Below are positions 46,115-54,951 of a DNA stretch of 64,000 nt, one piece after another. Each line of letters starts with the position of its first letter. The stretch's first letter is position 1. Source of the stretch: Streptomyces sp. NBC_01717 (lineage in GTDB: Bacteria > Actinomycetota > Actinomycetes > Streptomycetales > Streptomycetaceae); contig NZ_CP109178.1 in NCBI RefSeq assembly GCF_036248255.1, forward strand, positions 8,251,001 through 8,315,000, read 5' to 3'. A program made the position numbers and the translations under genes. Below the pieces are notes generated by a model that saw only the letters and a program-made list of their open reading frames with translations, ran no database searches and was not told the origin of the DNA.

Positions 46115-46489
46115 ATGAAGCTGGCCAAGTTCTTTGCTGCCGCGGCTGTGGCTGGAATGTCCATTGCCGGTCTTGCGGTCCCCGCGGGCGCCACGGAGCA
46201 CAATGGCGTGTGCGAGTCGGGCGAGTTCTGCCTCTGGTACAACCCGAACTATGCGAACGGCATCTGGGACATGTACTACTCGGACCTCAACCTCAACGAC
46301 AACTACTTCATCGGCAACTCCAGCCAGCGGGTCGGCAACAACTCCGCCTCGGCCAAGAATCTGGACTCCCTGCGGTGGTACGTCTACTTCGGGACGAACA
46401 AGACCGGTACGTCCGGCTGGTACGACTCCGGTGAGGCCAACTCGCAGATGACGAACTTCCGGAACCAGATCGAGTCCGCCTCGTACTGA
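46115..46489 (+). CDS. Secreted peptidase inhibitor family I36 protein
   Basis: This 124-residue protein has a clear signal peptide (KLAKFFAAAAVAGMSIAGLA, cleavage near PAGATEH). The mature domain begins with the I36/beta-gamma-crystallin-like motif CESGEFCLWYNPNYANGIWD, a cysteine pair and aromatic-rich strands, ending RNQIESASY. Relatives include the metalloproteinase inhibitor SmpI of Streptomyces. GAAGGGGAG lies just before the ATG. Confidence 0.88.
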   Translation: MKLAKFFAAAAVAGMSIAGLAVPAGATEHNGVCESGEFCLWYNPNYANGIWDMYYSDLNLNDNYFIGNSSQRVGNNSASAKNLDSLRWYVYFGTNKTGTSGWYDSGEANSQMTNFRNQIESASY

Positions 46490-46496
46490 TCCCCGG

Positions 46497-46540
46497 CCCG
46501 GCCGGCCGGCGGGGCTCGCAAGCCACGTCGGCCGGCCGGG
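46497..46540 (+). terminator. Long-loop GC stem after the I36 gene
   Basis: CCCGGCCGGCCG (46497-46508) and CGGCCGGCCGGG (46529-46540) form 12-bp perfect arms around a 20-nt loop, 8 nt past the stop codon. Confidence 0.55.
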
Positions 46541-46575
46541 GTGCACGCACCCACCCCTGGAGCCTGGAGACAGCC

Positions 46576-47502
46576 ATGTTCGCACCCGGGCGCAGAAAGC
46601 CCGCGCGCCTCCCGTCCGCTGCCGCTGCCCTCCTCGTGGCCTGCGTCCTTGCAGGTTGCTCGGCCGGTGCGGGGCAGTCCGGGAAGCATCTCGAAAACCC
46701 CGCGGCGCAGTCCCTCCGTATCCCCACGGCCGTGGAAGCCGCTCGCATGGAGGTGCCGTTGGCCCGTTACACCGTCGGCCTGGCCGACGGCCGCGCCATC
46801 AACGCGGCCGAGAGCCGCCTCGTCGCGCAGTGCGCGGCGCGCTACGGCCTCACCTTGGCACCCGAGCGGCGGGACGGCGGCGCGGAGCCCGGCACCAGTG
46901 TGGAGCGCCGGTACGGGATAACCGACCGGAAACTGGCCGCGGTGAGCGGGTACGGAATGGGCGACAAGCCCGCGAAACGGAGCGCCGAACCACATACGAA
47001 GATCCCCGAATATCTCCGGACGGCAATTCTTTCCGGCCGCGGACCGGCCACCGTGAACGGCCGCAAGGTGCCGGACCAGGGGTGCAGCGGAGAAGCCCGC
47101 GAAACGCTTGCGAAAAGAGCGGCTCCCAGTCGCGACCAAAATCTTGCCCTCAGCCTCATGGACGAGAGTTTCTATGTGTCACAACGCGACCCCCGGGTGC
47201 GGAAAGTGATTTCCGGATGGTCGGCCTGCATGCAGCGCAGTGGTTACGACTACAACGATCCGCTGGACGCGGCAGGAGATACCCGTTTTGGTACCGGAAA
47301 GACCCGGCTGGAGCGCGATGTGGCATTGGCGGACATTGACTGCAAGGAAGCGGTGAATCTCACCGGCATCTGGTTCGCGGTGGAGTCCGAATATCAACAG
47401 GGACAGCTCGCCGAGAACCGGGCACAGCTCGAGGACGCCTCTCGAGCGGGTCGGGCACGGGTCGTCGCCGCACGAGGGATTCTCGATCGGGCCGGGAGCT
47501 GA
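46576..47502 (+). CDS. Lipoprotein, unknown function
   Basis: This 308-residue protein has a lipobox LAGC in ALLVACVLAGCSAGAGQSGK (Cys about residue 28), so it should be anchored to the outer membrane face. The mature part is charged and helical with scattered Cys (LVAQCAARYGLTLAPE, DQGCSGEARETLAKRA, GWSACMQRSGYDYNDP) and a coiled-coil-like C-terminus (QLAENRAQLEDASRAGRARV). The pattern resembles a common actinobacterial family of uncharacterised lipoproteins often found near secreted peptide or TCS genes. ATG 46576 follows GGAG with 8 nt. Confidence 0.78.
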   Translation: MFAPGRRKPARLPSAAAALLVACVLAGCSAGAGQSGKHLENPAAQSLRIPTAVEAARMEVPLARYTVGLADGRAINAAESRLVAQCAARYGLTLAPERRDGGAEPGTSVERRYGITDRKLAAVSGYGMGDKPAKRSAEPHTKIPEYLRTAILSGRGPATVNGRKVPDQGCSGEARETLAKRAAPSRDQNLALSLMDESFYVSQRDPRVRKVISGWSACMQRSGYDYNDPLDAAGDTRFGTGKTRLERDVALADIDCKEAVNLTGIWFAVESEYQQGQLAENRAQLEDASRAGRARVVAARGILDRAGS

Positions 47503-47688
47503 AGGGGGTCGCCTGGTCCGCTGGGTCGACCCCGCCCGAAGCCGTACCGAGTTCGTCGTGGCCACGGTCAGGTCGTGGGACCGACCGCTCTCGTGTCGCG
47601 TACCGTTCAGTTACCGCGTGGCGTCACTCGACTGTGCGCCCTCTTCGGCAGACGTTCCGTCGCCGACGAACAAGGAAACCGGGCCGAC

Positions 47689-48252
47689 TCAGCACAGCTC
47701 CGACAACGCGCGGGTCAGCGGCTCCAGCACGGCCGGTGTGTACGGCGGACGCAAGTAGACGATCGCGAGCTCCGCGCCTGCCGCGTGGCGAGCCGCGGCT
47801 GTTGCGGCCGGTCGCTGCCAGGTCGCCGGTGAACTGCACTTGGCCGGACAGCAGGATCTCCGCCGGGTCACGACCGACGTCCGTACGGTGCTGATGCAGC
47901 ACGTCCCGCGCCCCGCCGAACCGTTCTGGTGTGCCACTGTCGAAGTTCCAGTGCTGGGCGAATCGGGCCGCGGTGCGGAGTCTGCGTTTCTCCCCACTGC
48001 CGCCGATGCAGATCGGCGGGTGCGGCTGCTGCACAGGCTTGGGGTTGCATCGCGCGTCGGTCAGTTCGTAGCAACTGCCTTTGAAAGTGATGGTCTCCTG
48101 CGGCGACAGCAGTCCGATGAGCACCTCGCAGGCCTCTTCGAACGGGTCGCTGCGCTGCCACCCAGCTCGATGCCGTAGGCGCCGGAAGACTTCCTGCTCG
48201 TTCCAGCCGGCACCGAGGCCGAGCGCCAGTCGTCCGCCGGAGAAGATGTACG
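47689..48252 (-). pseudogene. Broken C-terminal part of an LLM class F420-dependent oxidoreductase
   Basis: Leftward frames read GGRLALGLGAGWNEQE, FEEACEVLIGLLSPQETITF, PHPPICIGGSGEKRRLRTAA and EILLSGQVQFTGD, then in another frame AGAELAIVYLRPPYTPAVLE ending LTRALSELC. These are the standard C-terminal blocks of F420-dependent LLM oxidoreductases. At least three small frame changes interrupt the reading, and the N-terminal half is replaced by a transposase fragment. Not functional. Confidence 0.8.
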
Positions 48253-48261
48253 CGGGCGCGG

Positions 48262-48747
48262 ATCTGCTTGTGGGACTTGTTGTGGGCCTGTTTCCAGCTG
48301 GGCAGTTCTACGCCTTTGCGGCGGCGGTAAGGCATCACGCGCCCGGTGCCCGGATAGCCGCCGTCGGCGATCCTTGTGGTCTTGCCGACGGCAGCCTTCG
48401 CGCCGGACTCCTTCCACGCCTTGCAGTCGTTGCGGTTGCCCGGCAGGGGTCGGTCGACCACCACGACGAGCCGGGTGTCGGCGGCGATGACGACCTGGTG
48501 GTTTGTGGAGTACCGATAGTTCTTGGACCGCTCGGCGATGGTGTGGTCGCGGGTGGGTGCCAGGGGCCTCCACGATGAGCACGGTATCCTTGCGGAACCG
48601 TTTGCGCGGCTGGAGCGCGAGAGATGGGCCGAGGTGGTCGATGATGCGTTCGACCGCGGACTGCGAGCTACTGAAGAGCGGAGCGAGTTGGCGCGTCGTC
48701 AAGTTCGTTCGCCAGTAGCCCGCCACGAGCAGCACCCGGCCCTCCAG
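48262..48747 (-). pseudogene. Truncated, frameshifted IS5-family transposase
   Basis: Frame one reads VAGYWRTNLTTRQLAPLFSS, QSAVERIIDHLGPSLALQPR and KRFRKDTVLIVEAP. After a shift near 48560 another frame reads DRPLPGNRNDCKAWKESGAK, TTRIADGGYPGTGRVMPYRR and KQAHNKSHKQIRAR. These are the HTH and DDE blocks of a Streptomyces IS5-type transposase with the usual C-terminus (EHVFARMKTWKILRDCR) missing. The break coincides exactly with the start of the LLM fragment, showing a fusion by deletion or one-ended insertion. Confidence 0.82.
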
Positions 48748-49572
48748 CGGATGAGCTCACAGGCGCCCCTTCGGACCGGATCTGCAGCTTAACGGCGCAA
48801 CGTGGTCACCGGCATACCGAAAGGACGCAGGCTGAGCTCGGTGAACGAGGCTATCCAGACAACTCAGGGCCGCAGCGCGTCAAGTTCGGCCGCGGTCAGG
48901 CGACTTTGTTGTCGAACGCGGACTCCTCGATCTGAGGTGCCCGGCGAGGGCGAATGCGGCCGGAACACCACGACTGACGACCTCTGAATGGACCTGGCTG
49001 CTTGGCGGCAATAGACGGAACACCATTGAGGAGGGCGTTCTCGGTGGGGCGGGATCAATTGTCCCGCAGCCTCCGCATCGCCGGCGGCGGTACCGTGCGA
49101 CGCGTCTGCAGGCAGCGGACCAGGCCGAACTGCCTGCCTGGAGAGCGGAACACAACACCTCCCGCCTCCGCGCACAGGAAGAGTTGCCGTACGGGGCCCG
49201 ACGACGACGGACGGGGGCGGCTGAGGCTGGGTGATTCGTGGCACCGGCGGTGTTCGGCGAGGTGGTGTTCGACGGGGATGAACTGGCCTGGCCTGGCCAG
49301 GCCGAGGTCTGGCCGCAGTAGCTGTTCCAGCCTCGGTCGTGCTGCTGTCTGATCTGACCAGGTAGATCACGACAGCTACGTACACGATTCCACTGCCGCT
49401 CGGGTGATCTTCGACTACGACACGAGCGGCTCGCGATCATCAGTTCGGCGGCGTTGAAGAATAGCTCTACCCGTGCCTATGGGCGATGTGACACGCATGC
49501 AAGTTGAGCACACCCACGATATGCGCGCAATTGCGGTGTGTTTACTTCAAGTTCCGCAAGGAAGGTCCTCTG
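48748..49572. other. Non-coding region upstream of the collagen-like gene
   Basis: No frame gives a recognisable protein. The left part may be further debris of the IS/LLM junction. The right 150 bp is less GC-rich and should contain the promoter of the collagen-like gene. Confidence 0.4.
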
Positions 49573-51555
49573 GTGAGTCGCAAAACCATCCGTAATTCCC
49601 GGCTGAAAACAACCACGTTGGTATCGGCGAGCACACTTGCCGTAGTGCTCAACGTTGTTCCGAGCACGGCGGCCATGGCCGACGCGATCCACAGATCTGG
49701 TACCGAGCACAGCTTCGGACTACCTGGCCCGAACGGAGCCATTTCCGCTGACCGGGACCGGGACCGGGACCGTGGCAAGGACAAGGACAAGGACAAGCAC
49801 CGTGGGCCGAAGGGAGACCGAGGAGAGAGGGGTCCGCAGGGTCCGCAGGGTACCCAGGGCGGTACGGGTGTGCAGGGTCCGCAGGGCACTCAGGGTGATA
49901 CCGGTCTGCAGGGTGGTGCGGGTGTGCAGGGTCCGCAGGGCACTCAGGGTGATTCCGGTCTGCAGGGTGGTGCGGGTGTGCAGGGTCCGCAGGGTACCCA
50001 GGGTGATACCGGCGTCGGGGTGCAAGGCCCTCAGGGTGATTCCGGTCTGCAGGGTGGTGCGGGTGTGCAGGGTCCGCAGGGCACTCAGGGTGATTCCGGT
50101 CTGCAGGGTGGTGCGGGTGTGCAGGGTCCGCAGGGCACTCAGGGTGATACCGGTCTGCAGGGTACCCAGGGTGATACCGGCGTCGGGGTGCAAGGACCTC
50201 AGGGTGATACCGGTCTGCAGGGTGGTACGGGTGTCCAGGGTCCGCAGGGTGACACGGGGGTTGGTGTGCAAGGCCCGCAGGGCACTCAGGGTGATTCCGG
50301 TCTGCAGGGTGGTACGGGTGTCCAGGGTCCGCAGGGCACTCAGGGTGATACCGGTCTGCAGGGTACCCAGGGCGATACCGGCGTCGGGGTGCAAGGACCT
50401 CAGGGTGATTCCGGTCTGCAGGGTGGTACGGGTGTGCAGGGTCCGCAGGGTACCCAGGGTGATACCGGCGTCGGGGTGCAAGGACCTCAGGGTGATTCCG
50501 GTCTGCAGGGTGGTGCGGGTGTCCAGGGTCCGCAGGGCACTCAGGGTGATACCGGCGTCGGGGTGCAAGGACCTCAGGGTGATTCCGGTCTGCAGGGTGG
50601 TGCGGGTGTGCAGGGTCCGCAGGGCACTCAGGGTGATTCCGGTCTGCAGGGTGGTGCGGGTGTGCAGGGTCCGCAGGGTACCCAGGGTGATACCGGCGTC
50701 GGGGTGCAAGGACCTCAGGGTGATTCCGGTCTGCAGGGTGGTGCGGGTGTCCAGGGTCCGCAGGGCACTCAGGGTGATACCGGTCTGCAGGGTACCCAGG
50801 GTGATACCGGCGTCGGGGTGCAAGGACCTCAGGGTGATACCGGTCTGCAGGGTGGTACGGGTGTCCAGGGTCCGCAGGGTGACACGGGGGTTGGTGTGCA
50901 AGGCCCGCAGGGCACTCAAGGTGATTCCGGTCTGCAGGGTGGTACGGGTGTCCAGGGTCCGCAGGGCACTCAGGGTGATACCGGTCTGCAGGGTACCCAG
51001 GGCGATACCGGCGTCGGGGTGCAAGGACCTCAGGGTGATTCCGGTCTGCAGGGTGGCACGGGTGTCCAGGGTCCGCAGGGCACTCCGGGTGATACCGGTC
51101 TGCAGGGCGGTACGGGTGTCCAGGGTCCGCAGGGCACTCAGGGTGATTCCGGTCTGCAGGGTGGCACGGGTGTCCAGGGTCCGCAGGGTACCCAGGGCGA
51201 TACCGGCGTCGGGGTGCAAGGACCTCAGGGTGATACCGGTCTGCAGGGTGGCACGGGTGTCCAGGGTCCGCAGGGTGACACGGGGGTTGGTGTGCAAGGC
51301 CCGCAGGGTGACCCGGCGGCCGCTGGCACCTTTTACGTCACGGTCGCCGACACCGCCACCCCTAATCTGTCGACCGCTTCCTGTGCTCCCGGCGACATCG
51401 CCGTCGGCGGCGGCTGGGACACCTCAGTCGATACGGTCGTCAACTATGATGGGCCAATCCCCGCCACGGAGGGTGCCGCACCCACTGGGTGGCAGGTCAC
51501 GAGTGACTCAGGGGTCCCTCTCACTGCCTACGCGATCTGCTCAGGCACACCGTAG
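49573..51555 (+). CDS. Secreted collagen-like (Gly-X-Y repeat) protein
   Basis: From GTG 49573 (GGAAGG about 7 nt upstream) the protein is 660 residues. Residues 1-38 form an export signal (TTTLVSASTLAVVLNVVPST). A charged Asp/Arg/Lys stretch (DRDRDRDRGKDKDKDKHRGP) precedes about 500 residues of Gly-X-Y triplets rich in Gln, Val, Thr and Asp, built mainly from an 18-residue module (GDSGLQGGAGVQGPQGTQ) and an 11-residue module (GDTGVGVQGPQ). Each 11-mer contains a two-residue Gly-Val step that breaks triplet phase. A C-terminal domain of about 80 residues (GTFYVTVADTATPNLSTASC, CAPGDIAVGGGWDTSV) ends without a sortase motif or membrane anchor. Proline is low for a collagen. Probably a trimeric extracellular stalk; role unknown. 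Confidence 0.88.
   Translation: MSRKTIRNSRLKTTTLVSASTLAVVLNVVPSTAAMADAIHRSGTEHSFGLPGPNGAISADRDRDRDRGKDKDKDKHRGPKGDRGERGPQGPQGTQGGTGVQGPQGTQGDTGLQGGAGVQGPQGTQGDSGLQGGAGVQGPQGTQGDTGVGVQGPQGDSGLQGGAGVQGPQGTQGDSGLQGGAGVQGPQGTQGDTGLQGTQGDTGVGVQGPQGDTGLQGGTGVQGPQGDTGVGVQGPQGTQGDSGLQGGTGVQGPQGTQGDTGLQGTQGDTGVGVQGPQGDSGLQGGTGVQGPQGTQGDTGVGVQGPQGDSGLQGGAGVQGPQGTQGDTGVGVQGPQGDSGLQGGAGVQGPQGTQGDSGLQGGAGVQGPQGTQGDTGVGVQGPQGDSGLQGGAGVQGPQGTQGDTGLQGTQGDTGVGVQGPQGDTGLQGGTGVQGPQGDTGVGVQGPQGTQGDSGLQGGTGVQGPQGTQGDTGLQGTQGDTGVGVQGPQGDSGLQGGTGVQGPQGTPGDTGLQGGTGVQGPQGTQGDSGLQGGTGVQGPQGTQGDTGVGVQGPQGDTGLQGGTGVQGPQGDTGVGVQGPQGDPAAAGTFYVTVADTATPNLSTASCAPGDIAVGGGWDTSVDTVVNYDGPIPATEGAAPTGWQVTSDSGVPLTAYAICSGTP
49850..51310 (+). 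repeat. High-copy in-frame tandem repeat array
   Basis: The array is made of 54-bp, 33-bp and 27-bp units, all multiples of three, so every expansion or loss keeps the frame. A higher-order duplication is visible: the block around 50146-50460 recurs almost identically 630 bp downstream (for example GGTACCCAGG at 50161 and 50791; GACACGGGGG at 50251 and 50881). Copy number is likely to vary between strains and to be difficult to assemble. Confidence 0.9.
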
Positions 51556-51606
51556 CCACGTGTGAGCGACGACGTGGGGAGCACGACCGCTTCACCCGCG
51601 GATGAG

Positions 51607-51647
51607 TGACGGTGCCCTGGGGCCTTCGGCTTTTGCGGGCACCGTCA
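51607..51647 (+). terminator. Stem-loop after the collagen-like gene
   Basis: TGACGGTGCCC (51607-51617) pairs with GGGCACCGTCA (51637-51647), 11-bp perfect arms with a 19-nt loop, 52 nt past the stop. Confidence 0.65.
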
Positions 51648-51666
51648 GCATGTCCCGCGAGTCGGG

Positions 51667-51835
51667 TCAGCGGCGTAGCGGGCCTTTGGTCCGTTCGATG
51701 ACCCATCTGCGACGGCCGAGCCGTTGGCTGGACTCGATGCCATTGCGGGCGATGCGGACTCCGATCCGCTTGTCGCCGTCCGGCCCCACGTCCTCCTGTC
51801 TGCCGACTTCCAGGTCGACCCGGAGCGATACGTAG
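51667..51835 (-). pseudogene. C-terminal remnant of an IS5-family transposase
   Basis: The leftward frame ending at the TGA 51669-51667 reads DKRIGVRIARNGIESSQRLG then RRRWVIERTKGPLRR. This corresponds to the RxGIESSxRLGRHRWVxERT block near the end of IS5-type transposases. The sequence upstream is not transposase and the normal tail is lost. Confidence 0.7.
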
Positions 51836-51877
51836 CGCCGGCCACGGCAGAGGGCGATGGACCGCGTCCTCGGCCGG

Positions 51878-52096
51878 TCAGTCCTTGCTGTCTTCTGCCG
51901 CCGCGGATTCCGCTACGGCGGCGGCCGATTCGGCGGCATCCACGAGTTGTTTCATGTGGGTGACCTCTGCGGGGCCGGTGGTCACGGGACGGTCGGCGCT
52001 TCCGCTGCCCTTCTCGTCACCGCCCTGACTGCAGCCGGTGACGGCAGTGAGAAGCAGGAGGGCGGCCGCGACAGCGGTGGCGGTGCTGCGGGCCAT
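51878..52096 (-). CDS. Small lipoprotein (72 aa)
   Basis: Starts MARSTATAVAAALLLLTAVT with lipobox VTGC, then a short Gly/Ser/Asp linker and an Ala/Glu-rich helical tail (QLVDAAESAAAVAESAAAED). It should be a surface-anchored peptide. The ATG overlaps the stop of the preceding exported protein by one base (TGATG), so the two are coupled. It may take part in sensing by the adjacent two-component system; no family recognised. Confidence 0.7.
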   Translation of the reverse strand: MARSTATAVAAALLLLTAVTGCSQGGDEKGSGSADRPVTTGPAEVTHMKQLVDAAESAAAVAESAAAEDSKD

Positions 52097-52494
52097 CAGT
52101 TCTTGCTCCCGTTGTTGTCGGCCTTGCACCAGGTCTTGACCGCGGTCAGGTCCTTCCGGCGCTTCTCGAGGGTGGGAACGAGGGAGCGGCGGAAGGTGAG
52201 CTTGTCGTTGAGGTAGGTCTCGATCTCGGTGTGACCGGCTGTCTTTGCGTTTTCCACCCGCTTCGCCAGCCGGGCGATGGAGCCGCGCCGTGTCGCGTCC
52301 GCGCCGAGGCGGTTCAGGGCCCGTTCGAGACGCTTCTCGATCTTCGGTACCCGCTTGCACAGTACCTGCGCTCCGTCTCCGGTCGGCGTGGCGTTCGGCG
52401 CAGGCGTTCCCCCGCCGGCCGAGGCCGTGCCTGCGGCGGCGAGCAGTGCGCTGACAGCGGTGAGAGCCAGGGCAGCGGTCTTGGCGGTCCTCAT
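52096..52494 (-). CDS. Exported helical protein, unknown function
   Basis: This 132-residue protein has a signal peptide (KTAALALTAVSALLAAAGTA, cleavage at ASA-GGG). The mature part contains two Cys (VLCKRVPKIEKRLERALNRL and AVKTWCKADNNGSKN) and strongly basic helices that could form a coiled coil. ATG 52494 follows GGAGGA with about 10 nt spacing. It begins 57 bp after the histidine kinase stop in the same direction, suggesting one operon of regulator, kinase and two exported peptides. Confidence 0.75.
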   Translation of the reverse strand: MRTAKTAALALTAVSALLAAAGTASAGGGTPAPNATPTGDGAQVLCKRVPKIEKRLERALNRLGADATRRGSIARLAKRVENAKTAGHTEIETYLNDKLTFRRSLVPTLEKRRKDLTAVKTWCKADNNGSKN

Positions 52495-52551
52495 GACGGT
52501 GTCTCCTCCGGAAGCGGGCGCAGGGCCCACGTGCCTGCGCATGCGGAGAAG

Positions 52552-54045
52552 TTAGGAGCCATCCTTGTGGAAACCTTGTGGGCGCTCGGCGGTTGTGATC
52601 AGCCAGTCCCGCTCGGCCGGCAAGGGGATCGCGGTCTGCCTGCTGTCTCGCACGGGGAGCCGGACCTCGATCCGCGTGCCCCGGTCGCCAGGGCAGTCCT
52701 GAATCCGGACGTGGCCTGTGTGAAGGGCGGTCTGTTGCGCGACCAGGGTCAGGCCGAGTCCGGAGCCGGGGCTGTCAGGTCCGCGCTCGAAGCGATGGAA
52801 CACGGCGTCACGCTGCGAAGGAAGGATGCCGGGGCCACGGTCGTCGATCGTCAGCACGGCGGTCGATCCCGGGGGGTGTCCGCCCGCTCGAAGGCCCAGT
52901 TCCACTCGTGCGCGTCCGTCCCTGCTCCGTCCGTGAATCAGGGCATTGGCCAGGAGGTTGTCGATGATGGTTCGCACCCCGGGCTCCCAGGCGTGCACAA
53001 TGAGACGCGGCATGACCGGCACAGTGATCTCCGCCGTGGGGTGCCTGCGCCTGGCATCGGCCGCGGAGGCGTCGATCACTTCGGTGAGGTCCACCGGACC
53101 GAAGGCCTCGGCCTCGACCAGGTCGCCCCGTCCGAGTTCCCTGAGCATCACCAGCAGGCCCAGCAGCCGAGCGTGCTCGGCCTGGAGATCTCCCAGGACC
53201 TCGTCCTGGTCCGCCGATGCGAGGTCGGGATGCTGCGCGAGGATCTCCAGGTTCGTCTGCATGCTCATCAGAGGGGTGCGCAATTCATGGGCCGCGGCGG
53301 CGGCGAACGACCGCGCGGTGGTCAGGGCCTCCGTGGTCCGCGCGGCCTGTTCGTCGTAGCGGGCCAGCACGGTCTGAAGAGTCCGGGCCAGATCGTCGAC
53401 CTCGATGACCCCGGTCCGTGTGTGGTCGAGCCTGGCCGCGTCCACCCTCGGGTCGAGGCCGCTGGTGCGCTGTTGCAGTCGGCGCAGCGGGCGGCCGGCC
53501 CGTGAGGCGACAGCCAACGCCATCAGACCGGACGTCACGGCTGCCAGCAGCGCCACGGTCACCACGCGTCGGCGTACGAGGGCCAGTTGGTCCTTGCTCG
53601 CGGTGTCGGGGGAGAACAGCCACAGTGTGCCCTGGACGCCGGGGCGAGAGCTCTGCACGCGGACCGACAGCACGCGCCAGCTCCTGGCCCCGTCCTCGAC
53701 GGTGACCGGCGTCCGCGCACGGGTCGGCAGGGGTACGGAGCCGTCGGGCTGCGGGCCGCCCGAGACGGTGCCGTGCGGTCCCGTCAGCCGGATGCCGACG
53801 TCCAGGCCGGAGGCGTACAACTGCCGCTCGCGGGCTTGCTCGACCGCTGCGGGACGGTCGGCGGCGGTGACCCGCAACAGCTGGCGGGCGTTCACGGCGG
53901 CTACGTCGGCGCGCTCTCGTAGATGAGCGTCCTGCTCAGCATGCAGGTCATGGGCGACCAGCAGGAGCAGCAGCCATCCTGCCGCCAGCACCAACACCGG
54001 CACGGTGGCACCGACGGCGAGCGCAATGCGCGTGGCCAGCTTCAC
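52552..54045 (-). CDS. Two-component sensor histidine kinase
   Basis: This 497-residue membrane protein has a TM segment near 10-32 (TVPVLVLAAGWLLLLLV), an extracytoplasmic sensor of about 130 residues, a second TM (VVTVALLAAVTSGLMALAVA), a HAMP linker, HisKA with the phospho-acceptor His in AAAAHELRTPLMSM and HATPase with N-box NLLANALIHG, G1 DDRGPG and G2 GSGLGLTLV. GTG 54045 overlaps the response regulator stop (GTGA), showing coupling. Signal unknown; the two small exported proteins downstream are candidate partners or targets. Confidence 0.93.
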   Translation of the reverse strand: MKLATRIALAVGATVPVLVLAAGWLLLLLVAHDLHAEQDAHLRERADVAAVNARQLLRVTAADRPAAVEQARERQLYASGLDVGIRLTGPHGTVSGGPQPDGSVPLPTRARTPVTVEDGARSWRVLSVRVQSSRPGVQGTLWLFSPDTASKDQLALVRRRVVTVALLAAVTSGLMALAVASRAGRPLRRLQQRTSGLDPRVDAARLDHTRTGVIEVDDLARTLQTVLARYDEQAARTTEALTTARSFAAAAAHELRTPLMSMQTNLEILAQHPDLASADQDEVLGDLQAEHARLLGLLVMLRELGRGDLVEAEAFGPVDLTEVIDASAADARRRHPTAEITVPVMPRLIVHAWEPGVRTIIDNLLANALIHGRSRDGRARVELGLRAGGHPPGSTAVLTIDDRGPGILPSQRDAVFHRFERGPDSPGSGLGLTLVAQQTALHTGHVRIQDCPGDRGTRIEVRLPVRDSRQTAIPLPAERDWLITTAERPQGFHKDGS

Positions 54046-54749
54046 GTGTTTCCGCCCCCGTTGTCCGGGCGCAGGACGAAACCGACTCCTCGCACGGTAT
54101 GGATGATCCGTACCCGGCCGCCGCTCTCGAGCTTGCGCCGCAGATAGCTGACGAAGGTGTCGACGGCATCGGTACGCACCTCGACGTCGTATCCCCAGAC
54201 ACGCTCCAGCAGCTGGTCCCGGGTGAGTACGATCCCCGCATTGCGCGCGAGGACCTCCAACAGCTCGAACTCCCGCCGGGTCAGCGCCAGCATCTCGCTG
54301 TCCCACCGTGCCTCACGGGAAGCCGGTTCCAGCACCAGACTGCCGACGCGGACCGCGTCCGTGTTCCTCGGCGGCCGCCGGCGCAGCAGAGCATCCAGCC
54401 GCAGCACCAACTCCTGCAGCGAGAACGGCTTGATCAGGTAGTCGTCGCCGCCCGCCTGCAGCCCGGCGATGCGGTCCGCCGTCTCGTCCAGCGCCGACAG
54501 CATCAGCACGGGCAGGTCGTTGCCGTCCTCGCGCAAGGCCCGGCACACCTGGATTCCGTCGAGATCGGGCATGGAGATGTCGAGGACGACCACATCGGTC
54601 GGTTCCCGGCGCACATGAGCCAGAGCAGGCCGCCCTCCACCGGCCAGGGCTACCGCGAAACCGGCCAACCGCAGTCCCCGCTCCAGCGAACGCCGGATCG
54701 CCGGATCGTCGTCCACCACCAACACCTGTCCGCGACCGATGCCACTCAT
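54042..54749 (-). CDS. OmpR/PhoB family response regulator
   Basis: This 235-residue protein has a receiver domain (VLVVDDDPAIRRSLERGLRL, phospho-acceptor Asp57 in VVVLDISMPDLDG, Lys in DDYLIKPFS) and a C-terminal winged HTH (LTRREFELLEVLARNAGIVL, VSYLRRKLESGGRVRIIHTV). ATG 54749 has GAGGGAGGG just upstream; an earlier in-frame start at 54797 is less likely. It is the first gene of the operon with the kinase. Confidence 0.94.
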   Translation of the reverse strand: MSGIGRGQVLVVDDDPAIRRSLERGLRLAGFAVALAGGGRPALAHVRREPTDVVVLDISMPDLDGIQVCRALREDGNDLPVLMLSALDETADRIAGLQAGGDDYLIKPFSLQELVLRLDALLRRRPPRNTDAVRVGSLVLEPASREARWDSEMLALTRREFELLEVLARNAGIVLTRDQLLERVWGYDVEVRTDAVDTFVSYLRRKLESGGRVRIIHTVRGVGFVLRPDNGGGNT

Positions 54750-54951
54750 CCGGCCCTCCCTCTTGCGGTCCCTGCACCGGAGCGGTGCACACCTCACGGT
54801 GACTACCGGGACAATGCCAGAGATGTGTCCCGCTCATCCCTGGATGCCTGATCGAGGATGTGAGAGGGAGCGGTTGTCCGGTCGGGCACCGTGCGACTGC
54901 GGTGAACGGGCGGCCTGCTCAGAAGGTCGTTTGGAGTGAGACTGTCCTGAG

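Noticed and set aside
49850..51310. Possible CRISPR-like array
   Set aside because: Repeats are directly adjacent, in-frame coding modules without unique spacers, and no cas genes are present.
49655..51565. Second long frame (636 residues) and an antisense frame (525 residues) over the collagen repeat
   Set aside because: Tandem repeats in multiples of three keep all frames open. Only the Gly-X-Y frame has a signal peptide, a ribosome-binding site and a globular end.
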